Below the pieces are notes generated by a model. That model did not search any database, was not told the DNA's origin, and worked only from the letters and a program-made list of their open reading frames with translations. DNA of 64,000 bases from Leuctra nigra (lineage: Eukaryota > Arthropoda > Insecta > Plecoptera > Leuctridae): assembly GCA_934045905.1 (NCBI GenBank), contig OW203761.1, positions 27,826,964 through 27,890,963 on the forward strand, given 5' to 3'. A program made the translations under genes and the position numbers. Below, piece after piece: positions 46,801 to 58,800 of the stretch; the first letter of the stretch is position 1, and each line of letters begins with the position of its first letter.

Positions 46801-49800
46801 GCTCTGGATCCAGACGCGGGCGACGTAGTCAGGTACGTAGCTACTGGTCACTTCGTGTATCATAACTCTCCTGGCTCTGGATCCAGACGCGGGCGACGTA
46901 GTCAGGTACGTAGCTACTGGTCACTTCGTGTATCATTATCGTCCCGTCATGCACGCTTGTGGATCTGCGTTGTCACCTTTCACTTGCCGCGAGAGAAGGG
47001 TCTTGTTTTGTGTAGCGAGCGGCGTTCATACAACATTGTTCTCACGGAACAGGTTGGGTGAGTGGTTAACGCTCTGAGCTTGTATTCCGGAGGCCCGGGT
47101 TCGATTCCCACGGCCGTCCTTCTTGACTGGGGTTTTTTCGTGGTTTTCCCTCAGTCGATAGGCAAATGCTGGGAAGGTATACCCTACTGCTAGGCCACGA
47201 ACGCCTCCTTCCCACCTTCCATCCTAACCTACTCTTCACCATCATCTCCCAATCATCATCATAATCATTCATCCGTCGCCATTAGCCTCGCTGCAGAACA
47301 GTGCGACGTTAAGCCCCAGACAAAAAAAAAACATTCTTCTCTACCTTGTTGAAAATAGTTGGAGATTATTTTATTGAGCGAGCGAAGCGAACTACTCCTT
47401 TTGGCTCTTTTGGCACGGACCTCTGTTTTTTTCTGCTACTAACCGATACACAGGTCGCACCGTTTCACCGATCGATCTGAAATTTGGCACACATGTAAAG
47501 ACCACCGTTTCCGTTCGCAGACCCTAATGTTTATTGGTTCATTTGTAAAATAAACATCTGCTGATAGGTTAAAAAATGAAAATAGTCGTCGAGAAATCTG
47601 ATCAAACTCATAACATTCTCATATTTTACAAATTTTCAGCCGAATCAGTCAAGAATGTATGCACTTATTGACATTTTTAATATCTGTCAGAAATGAAGTA
47701 TCAAAATTAATGTTTTTCCACTGCATCTGATTTGTTTTATGTACCAGAGTGTAAAGGTTGCTATTCTTAAAAGTTTCAATGACAAGCAAATACTTGACTT
47801 TTAAATTGATTTAGTGGATCATATTTCAATTCAATATGGATTTATATACTGTGCGTTTGGTACGGAATTCCGGTTCGAGAATTTGCACGTACCGGTGCTC
47901 GCTCATCAACGCGTTACACTGAGCCTTTTCCTAGTACAATTTTGTAGTTTTGTAGTAACTCAAATATTTTCTATCATTGAGCTGTAGATTGCAACAGGTA
48001 TTAAAATCAAGAACACAGCGACGGATGATCCTGACTGTTTCCTTCCTCTTCAGGCACAGTTTGACGTCTCAGCGCACGGTCATGAGCATGGACGAGTTGA
48101 CTGGAGAGATAACAGTGGCGTCGGACACGGCATTTGACTACGAGCGACAGACGACTGTAGTGGTTCAAGTGATGGCTAGAGACGACGTAAATCACACAAC
48201 TTTCGTTCAGCTGACAGTCACTGTCCTAGATGTCAACGACGTGCAGCCGGACTTGCTGATGGTGAGTCGAGAACTCTTGAGCTATTTCCTTTCCCTGCTG
48301 ACGTAGTGAGAAGGGTGGAACACTCCTGAACGTATACCCATGGGTTCAAACCGAACACTACTCGAACTCATGCTGTAAAGTAAAAAACAACAGCTCACTA
48401 GCTGCCAGTGAGCTCCTAATAACGTTAAACCTAATAGCAAACATTATTTATCGTTGAAGATGGATATAATGTTGAAGTGACAAAGTTTTAGAGAAGTAAT
48501 TACTCGTCGTGCATGTTGATTCTGACTTAAACGGAGTAAGTTGGCTCAGGCAGTAACGCATTGAATGTTTATCAAGGTCGAAGATTTGGCAAAATTGATA
48601 TGGGAAATGATCGATATTTGTTATCAAATGTCAAACTTTGAGTGGGTAAACTTTGAGGAAGTATAGTTCACTAGAGACATTTAAAAAAACACAATAATAA
48701 ATATGACAAATTTAAAGTATGACGTAATTACTATTTCAATGAGACCACGATTATGATTTAAGACTGATCGCGAATAACCCTATGCTGTTGTTGCTCATAA
48801 ATTCCTTGAAATAAAGCGACTTGCGTCATACATGGACATCGAATGTGTTCTCAGCCTCCGACGCAGCCTACTGTGGTGGAGAACTCCTCAGCCGGAGTTG
48901 TCGTCGCCGCGATCACCGGCAACGACGTCGACACCACCGCCGACCTGGAGTTCTCCATCGACTGGAGCAGCAGCTTTGCCACCAAGCAAGGCGCCAGAGT
49001 GCAAGACACGGCTCTGTACATGAAGTAAGTCAGTCACATCGTAGCTTGTCTTAGGAACGCGAATTCGCATCGCAACTCCATGGAAACGCGAATTAACAAC
49101 CCAATGTTGAGATCCCAATGAGATCTTAAATCATCATGAATCGCTTCGTGATGAGAATTCGCGAGGAATTTGCGTCTCTTGAAGTTCAGCTTTAGTCTTA
49201 GTACTCTGAGTAATGACTGATATCAAATGTGTTCCTAAACTATGGATAAAACTAATCTGTTTCAATTTTTTTGACATTTCTGTTTGACTGTGCCACGCAT
49301 TTAATCCAAAATAGAGATACTAAACGTTTTCAGAATTTAGTGTCTTTAGTGATGAAATATTTTTAATAGGAAGGATTGCTTCCAAAGAGCCTTCATGTTA
49401 TGGCTCTGCATTCTGTAAAACTTATTCAATACTGTCATAATTACTTTGGACTTACATTGTAAATTTGACAATTCCGACCAATCAGAATGCAAGTTCACTG
49501 AGTTGCTTGTAGCTGTAACTAAGCTGTAACTAAGTTATGGCGAATGTTCGAAGCGGTTACCCGACGGTTGCAACTCTTGACTTCAAAACTCATCTGTAAG
49601 CCATAACACTATTGTTTTGTTAATATTCAATCTGTTTTCTTTTCTCCAAGCTCCGTCGAGATTTTGACAAGTTTCCCAGATCCATTAGACACTGGAAATG
49701 CAATCGGAACATTGCAAGTGAAAGAGGATATACTCGACTATGAAGCCTATGACACGTTGACGCTCAGTATCGTGGTTACCGACACAGATACTGATGCTGT

Positions 49801-52800
49801 CCTGTACCCAGACAGTGTTTCCAGATCAGGTGAGGCTACACACATTACATTAACTGATAATGTAATTTTTTCTCTCGTGTATAATTAATTAATTCATCTA
49901 TGTATTAAGAACGTGTTTCAATGCTCTGTGAAATTTGTGAAATTTACACAATTGATTAGGACAATTTATTGCCATGGCAACAACCAATGACAGTCCTAGA
50001 ATGACCACTATAAGTAACTGTTAAAAAGGAGCATTGCAAAACCGGGCCTTACTTTCTGAGCACCTGGCTCGACATCAAAATGTTAAAAATTCAGGACGTA
50101 TACATAAATTGTTTTCAAAATTCTAAGTAATTTTTCAAAACTTAATTTACAGATGAACACACAGAGGTAAACGCAGATTTCGAGCTCGTATTGGAGGGTT
50201 TGATTAAAAGAACCAACCGAACACCTCATACCTAATAATTATTTCTCCATTCAACAAATATTGCCGTTAATTCGAGCTCCAACTTATTATTCTAACCGCG
50301 GGTGTACCAAAGATCGTATTGTACTCTTGTCATTTTTAATTTAAATTTTATGCATTTGAAGACAAAAATAAAAATGGTAAACTTCCGCGTACCTAAGTCC
50401 CCTGAGTGAAAGTGAAGCGGCTGTTGAATTTTGTCGTCAAAGTAATACAAATGTAAATGTCGAGATTTTGCGCACAATTCCATCTTCTAAGACGTCTGGT
50501 TCGCCTTGAAATAAAATACTTTTTTGATAAAATCGTTGACGCCCTCAATCCCTTAATATTTGTGGTGTAAAATATTACTTTGCATGGGAAGGTCTGGTTC
50601 AGTCACATTACTTCCTCTTCTAACATTGCGAAGACTGCTAAACCAAGTTGTTGGTGTTTTTACAGCTCTGCTTGCAATCCAGCTGATTGATGTAAACGAC
50701 AACGCGCCGGAATTTACCGTCGACTCCATCAACGCCGTCCGATCAGTGATCGAGGACGCTCTGGGGAACTGGCTTATAGGAAGTGTGATTGCGACAGACG
50801 CCGATGGTCCAGGGTTCAACACGGTCACTTACTCTATGTGAGTTCTTACAGTTACAACAGACAGTCAGTGGTAGGGAAGCTCATTTCAAATATATTTTAA
50901 TAACAGATTTTTTAACGAAGATTTATACCCCTTCTACACGCTCACTTTAATAGATTATGTTAAACATACATTTAAATGACAATATAGGAGGCTTGATCAT
51001 CTACACGGTCTACTTAAAGTGAGAGGCTACTTAAGTCCTAAATGCCTTTCTTCCACTGCCCTCTGGAAGCATCCATTTATGAGCTCCTTGGTCGACTGCG
51101 CTTCCTTCTGACGGAGATTGGAATCCTCACAACCTATTTAACCACCTCTCTTCCTCCATTCTCCTCTGGGGTTGCCTCGACTTTTTATCCAAAGAATAAG
51201 CCACTAGCCAAAGTTCTAGCTCTAGCCAAAGCTATAGCTTACGGATAAAGTAAGCAAGACGCTTAATTTCTACTGATTTCATCCTCTAGCTAAAACGCTA
51301 CACTACGTTTTACAAGGACCTTTCAGCGCCTGATGTCAAAATACTAGGAAAACGCTCAGTGTAACGCGTTGGTGAGCGAGCACGGGGACATGCAAATTCT
51401 CGAACCGGAAATGTGTACACAAGCACAGAAAACATATACATCCATATTGAATTGAAATATGATAACTCAATCAACACAACATATTATTATGCTTTTCATT
51501 GAAACTTGAAAATAACATCTAAGCATCTAAGAACCCTGGTTAAAATAAAACAAATCAGATTCAATCCAATTGGCACTGGAAAACATTCATTTTGATACTT
51601 CATTACTGACAGATATTAAAAATGTTAATAAGTTCATACGTTCTTAACTGATTGGGATGAAATTTTGTAAAATAAGAGACAATGTTGGTCTTAATGATCA
51701 TGCAAAATATGAGTTTGATCTGAATTATCGAAGACCGTTTTCATTTTTCAGCCTATCAGGAGATATTTATTTAAATTTTAACCAATTAATGGATTTCAAA
51801 AAAATTATGGTCTGCAAACAGAGAAGGTTGGTTTTACATGTGTGCAAAATTTCAGCTAGATCAAAGTAAAACTCTGACCTGTATAGCCAAAATATGAATT
51901 TGATCAGATTTATCGAATACCATTTTCATTTTTAAACCTATCAGGAGATGTTTATTTCAATTTTAACCAATGAATGGATTTTAAAAAAATTTGGGGCCTG
52001 CAAACAGAAAAGGTTGTCTCTACATGTGTGCAAAATTTCAGATCGATCGAAGAAAAACTCTGACCTGTACAGCCTCACCCAACAGAAAAAAAAAAAAAAA
52101 AAAAAAAAACAGAGGTCCGTGCCAAATGAGCCGAAAGGAGACGCTCGCTACGCTCGCTCAACAATCGCCAATAAAACGTTGTACAGGCACAGTTATTTAG
52201 TCTAACGTTGTACACACCTCAGATATGTGGAATTTTTGCGCCTCTTTTGTTATGAGGTGAGGTGGAGGTAATGCCAGAAAAATAGCCAAAATTAGCTTGA
52301 AAAATATGAAATCAATACAGAAAATATTTTTTTCGCTGCTGCAAATTCCTTGTGAAACGTACTGAGTTTGAAGTTGAAAGACGCCTGCTAACGCTAACAA
52401 GAACTTTATCTGGTACCACGGTACTTAAGCTATCAAGAATATGGCTAGAGGTACACTCAAACCAATAAAAATTGGTACTCGAATAGAAAAGGATTTGCTG
52501 CTGGTAAGGTTCATTGACAATCAATCCTTGTTATTATCAATGAAATAAGAGCTCACCTACTAGAGGTAGATGATGCGTTAATACAGCCTTCATGGGATGA
52601 TGCCATCAAACCTTAATCAGCCAATCCATTTCTTTTGGAGTACCGATTTTTATTGGTTTGAGTGTACAAAGCCCCCCCCCCTTGTAGCCGGGTTCCCCTT
52701 CCATTACAATACATCAGAACAGTATACTGTACTAATTCTGTGAGTCAATGAAAATTGAGACCATCGTCAGGTACTTTTTACAAACATAATGCGCAATACA

Positions 52801-55800
52801 GCAGGCGATACTAAATTGTTCTCTTTTCAATGTGAAAGGGTATTGGTACACGTTTTATGCATGTTTTTAATTTGTATTAAATTGTTTGTTTTTAGTGCGA
52901 CTAATAATCCACTCTTGCCACCGAATTTGGTCAAGATCGATGCAGCCAAAGGTGAACTGAGAGTGGACGCGGACAGAAAAATTGATTGCGACGATGTTTA
53001 CAAAGACAAACTTGATTACACTGTGAAGGCGACCGACGGCGAATGGGACAAATATCTCGATGTAGGAAGATGCAGAGATACTACTTTCTTTATCACTTAG
53101 GACGGAGACATTTTGTTGGCATAGTATGCGTAGATGTTGTTTTACTTGGGCACAAAGTCGCAGTTAGCGTGACTCCTCCATCAGTGTGATCAGCCTACTA
53201 GCGCTTACCTAGCGGTCAGCTCATGAACGTTAGCTCACTGAGCCAGAGGTCAAGGAGAACGTTTGGCTCCCTGTAAAGCTGGCTTTCCATGCTCCGTCAT
53301 CTTCCGTCAACGTCCGTCACCGTCCTACGAAAACGACCATGTGACCCGTCTCGACCAATCAGAGCCATCCCCAAAAATATCGAACGGCGAGGAATTGGTC
53401 GAGACGGGTCACGTGGTCGTTTTCGTCGGACGGTGACGGACGTTGACGGAAGATGACGGAGCATGGAAAGCCAGCATAAGGCCCGAATAGTACAGTGAGA
53501 TTCAGAAGAAAGCGGTCGGAGTGCCCCTAACTGCTGTGCACACTGCCTGGCACAGGGGCACTCCGACCGCTTTCTTCTGAATCTCACTGTAGTACATGTA
53601 CATTATAGTTCATTGCCTACTTGTACATTTATTACCCAAGCAGGTAGTCTGAGAGCACAGAGGCCTGATTCTATGACTGCAAAGCGGTAACCAAATCCGC
53701 TAACAATGAGATTTTATCATAAGCTTCAATACATATTGCGATTTCTTTATCACCTAGGATGAAGGCTAATGTTAGATTATTATGGGTAGATAATTGAAAA
53801 GTAGAATCAGGCATTTGATGGAGTCACATAATTAAATCAGTGAAAGAGCCCTGCGCATTTATCTAAACTAGTAGTAAGATAATTATGGTAAGAGATTATA
53901 AAATATCCGAGAATAGCTTTTAATTGAATACTTAAAACTATTTTCTTATTCTTAATAGTAAATCCTATAGTAAATACTCGGTACTTCTCAAAACCGGTTG
54001 TAGACGTAATTTTCTAGCCAATCAATTTGAGCGGAATCACAATTGCTAAACAAGTACAATGTTACATGTATTGCATTTATTATGTGCCTATTTAACAGTG
54101 TACATATTTGCTTTATTTTAGATAACTATCGATATTATTGATGTGAACGACAATATACCACAACACATGAGTGAAAATTTTACGATCGAGATCTTGGAGA
54201 ACACTGAAAGTGGTTTTGAAATCACGCAGATCTTAGGAGACGACATTGACTTCACAAGTAAGGCACAATGCAGATGATTGGCAAGAACGAGAGATGCTCA
54301 AGGATCGCCTGTTCGAAACTAGGAAAAGCGTTTCTATTCAAAACCTACCGCAAGAATCTCTGTATTTTTCTTTCTTTAGCATTAAAAGTACGAAGTAACG
54401 GATCAGGTCAAGTTGTTCAGAAAAGAACATTGCTATCCAGTTGGTTTGCATATCGAATTCTATTCCTAGCAAGATCAGTCTCTTGGTTGCACTAGTTTGA
54501 AATTGAATAGAAGATGTAGTTTATGTGGTCCTTTTTGTACTTTTCTTGTATCATTTTGTTTACTCTAATGATAACAGAACTACGTTATCTGACTCTCTTA
54601 TAAGTTATAACTTTAGGAATGAGAATGAAAATTGGTACAAGAATCACCCCCCCCCCCCCCCCCCTCCCGTTGTTACGAATATATAAATTGTTCCCATTTT
54701 TAGAAAGAGTTTTTCAATTCAATTCGAATTGAATTTGAATACAAATATTTTAGTTAGACGCTGGTGTCTTAAAAATGTATATGATTATTGTTTTTTCAGA
54801 TTTTTCATAAATTGAATGATTCATAAATTAAAAAAATATTTACTATATATAATTTCCAATAGTTACCTTCGAATCAACCGACTCTTATTGAAAACCTTAG
54901 ACGAACCTTAGAGGAAATTAGTGGATGAACTAACAACCGTTGGCTTATTACGAGCAGTTGATAATTTTAACACCACACTATTTCAGGCGCATTTCACACC
55001 ATCAGCTTCTTCTTGAGTCCATCCATGAATCCGCAGGAAATTAAAGATCTGTTCGCTATTGACGAAAACACCGGCAAACTCCGGGTGGAGATCAACACCG
55101 CGGTCAGCGGAGGCCTCGACAGAGACGAGGGGTTCAGTACCTACGTCATACCCATCGTTCTCAGGGACAACTACAACCAACCAGACGCGACCTCAGGTAT
55201 CTTCATTATCGAACTCGGAGAAGATGAGTCATTTATCAAATTAATTGAGGAGCCATGAACCTGTTAGCTCGACGAATGAACTAGTTAATTAAGTCCACTC
55301 CTGGACTTAATCCGATAGTTGGAGATTTTTCATGAATAGGGAAGTTTCCTGTAACTTAGATTTCAGAGTAATAGTTATTTTATTGTAGTTGAGATGTTGC
55401 TGAACACAGATATAGTATTATTTTTGTTGTGCGACGAATAGTTTTCGAGAAATTCAGTTACAAAGTTTGATACATTTCTTCTAAATTTAAAACAGAATAA
55501 ATTGACATGACATCACACTCCTTCAGTTGCCATAGTTACAAAGTCACCATGGTAACACATTGTTGTGGAGTTAAAAATGACATCACTATCCCGTTTCTAG
55601 TAACATGCCGTTTTTCCCGCCAAAATATTTCGTGCCATTTCAAATTGATTTTTATGAATGAAAATTTTACATTTTTCGAGGGTTATGTGTGTTCACTGTT
55701 CATCATTATAACTTATGATGATATTTACAAATTAAGCCTAGGCCACAATAGGCCATTTAAGAAAGTAAAGATACATCTGTTGGTGAGGTGTGGTACTAAT

Positions 55801-58800
55801 GTTATCAGGCTTAAACGCATGCGCAGTGCGCACTTCAAAGGACTCGTCGTGACGTCACTCCACCCACAGCCTTCTCGAACACACGTACATTTATGACAGA
55901 CACCAAACAGACACTAGTCACTACACACTAGACGACTGTGGACTTGTCAGGCATTATCGCATGCGCACTGACTTTCTAAAATGGCCTATTGTCGTAATGA
56001 TTAATGTTTAAGGTTTAGTGTTTAGTGCTTAATGTCTAATGTGTAAGGAGGGCCACAATAGGGTCTTATTTCAACTGCAGGAGCGCTAGTAGTACTACAA
56101 AATGCATGTAATTTTCAGAGCCTCCTGGAGTTTTACAGCCTTCATTTGAAACAAAAATCTGCTTTAAAAGTTCGTAAGTTATTTATTTCATATAGTTTAA
56201 TATTAATCTGCCACTTATCTGCAATTTTAACTGTAGTTACAAGTTCTGAATTTCTCCACGGCGCGCAGCAGTAGTAGTAAGTCTATTTTGATTGGCTTGT
56301 CGTAAGGTTTTGTTGTAAGAAATGAATTTTATTCAATTCTTATACCACTGTGACTAAACACTAATCACTATAACATATTGTGGCCCTTATCACATAAACC
56401 CTATCATCCATTTCTCTTAGACATTAAACATTAAACACTAAACATTAAACATTATGCATTACGACAATTGTGGCCTAGCCTTTAACTGCAATAAATTTTC
56501 ACGAAACAATTCCCTATTGTTGAACTTTGACCATTACAGCAATTATAAATATACGAGAATAGTAAGCGATTTCATGTTGTACGAGTTCCTCAATCCATTT
56601 CGTTTGATTCCTGCATATTCCACTGATTTTGCTTTTTGATTGATCGCATTCTTTTTATATTAATTTATATATGCGCAAGGGCGTATTCAGGGGGGGGGGC
56701 GAGGGGGCCCCCGAAATCAGGGTTTCATCTAAGAAAATAAGCACATTCAAAATAATATGTGAAAAAAAACACTTATAAATAGACAGATCATGTCAAAAAC
56801 GTTCCAAAATGGTTAAAACTAAGTTAAAATTACAAACATTTTCCAATTTTTGGATATTTTGTAATTTATAATTTCCCAAGCAATACACTGAGATTCAAAA
56901 TTGCACCTAAATGAATGACCTTGATCCAAAATTTTCTCGGGGGCTGCGCTTTCGAACCCCTTGTTTTTCACTGTGATTTTTCAAAATATTAGTGTTATCC
57001 GGCCCCCCCCCCCGAAATTTAATCCTGGATACGCCCTTGTATATGCGTATGCGTATATGTGTATCTGGGTTTAAATGCTCAATAATTTATACATTATTAT
57101 TATGTGTAAAGAAATGCATTTTTGATCAACTAATTTTATAATAACTTTTAAGATTTATTTCATCGCCTTGCGAGTGTCATATTCTGAGATGACCACATAA
57201 AAATACATAATTTGGACAAAATGATCTATATTTAAAATGTGTATTACGTAATCTGTGTCGCCTGTATATTAATATCTTAATTACTGTTCCTGGAATTTTC
57301 AGCAATCAGTCAATACAACGAATCTCCGAGGATCACTATTGTCTTGATAGACGTAAATGACAACGCTCCTATCTTGGAAGAAATCATTGGATGCATTGGC
57401 AATGTGAACGACGATTTTGCTTCGGTTTGTAACACCAATTAACGTCTCAGTGTCATTCTGATAGTAAGCAATGATGTTGGTGACAAATTACAGAATCACG
57501 TCTCGAAGCATTTGAAAAATCCTAGAACTGTCACCAGTTGTAAAATTTTCATAATAGGATTTGTCGATGGAATATAATTTTACTGGTAATTCAGTAAATC
57601 TAACTTTAAACACAGTGTAATTTTTAATCATGTTTTCATTGTTGGGAGTATTATGAAAATTATCGAGATAAAAATCCCAGTACTGCCACCATTGTAAAAT
57701 TTCATTCAGGGACGTGGGTTTGAATCCCACAGTTGGCAAATATTTATATTTATTGTCTAGTAATGTCCTTTTACTTATAATTCAGTATACACACATTGTG
57801 ACTTTTAATCAAGAATCTACATAACGATGTTGTCACTTTTGGTATGTTGTTATAATGACAATTACTAAGATAAAATCCCAAAACTGACACCAATTGTAAT
57901 ATTTCTAAAGAGGTTTTGTCGATGAAATATAATTTTACGGACAATAGGTATAAACATACTGCAACTTTTAATCAAGAATATACATTACAGTGTTGTCATA
58001 GTTAGCCATTAATTTATAGAAATGCAGATATGCATTAAAAGGTTAACATGATAATAATAGAAACCCTTGATTTCCAGGGCGGTGGCTTATACCCCGCAGG
58101 GATCCTCGCCACCGACAAGGACGAAGGCGACAACGCCGTCGTGACGTTCAGCATCCTGAACGTGAACAGACGTCCCGACGGCTCCGACGTGTCCCCCACC
58201 GAGGACATCTTCGGCATCACTACAACCAACAACAAGGGATTTCTCAAGACCATCACATCCGTCAAGAACTTGTGGGGGACGTACGAGGTCGAGCTCATGG
58301 TAATGCAGACAATTCTCATGTTTTACTGACACTTTCATTCCAAGCAACAAGATTCACGACTATACTATACATTGATCACTAATAGGAAACATTACACCTT
58401 TTAGCACATTACACAACATTACACACATAAAAATATTATCACGATTATTGACCCCGGTAAAAATGAACGGAAAAAAATCTTTTGTTTGAACTAATACAAA
58501 AGAACTTACGCCTAGGGCAGGATTCACAAAAGGTATTATCTTCTAACCGAAATCACTGAGTTAAATAATAGATAATACAAAAGATAGTGCGTATTATCAG
58601 GTAATACTTTTTGTGAATCTTGCCAGTGCAGAGCGGTGTGAGATTTAACAAAATTAAATTAGTGTGATACTTTGGTACCTGTTACTGTTAGTTGAAGTTC
58701 TGATAGTTCATAATATCGATTACCTGTAATTTGTAAGTAGCTTTAAAAAGAGGCAAGTTGTGCAGGACCCATTATCTTCTTCACACTTCATTTGACTTGT

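Noticed and set aside
50153..50166. Possible 14-nt microexon with TTTACAG acceptor and GAG|GTAAAC donor in cadherin intron 13
   Set aside because: Exons 13 and 14 already join in phase. Adding 14 nt would break the frame.
55197..55258. Cadherin ending at the TGA at 55256 as a short secreted form
   Set aside because: The donor at 55197 joins exon 18 in the correct phase and the protein continues with normal cadherin repeats. A retained-intron isoform cannot be excluded but has no support here.
57700..57740. GGGTTTGAATCCCAC as a tRNA gene
   Set aside because: Only a B-box-like word is present. No cloverleaf or A-box can be built around it.
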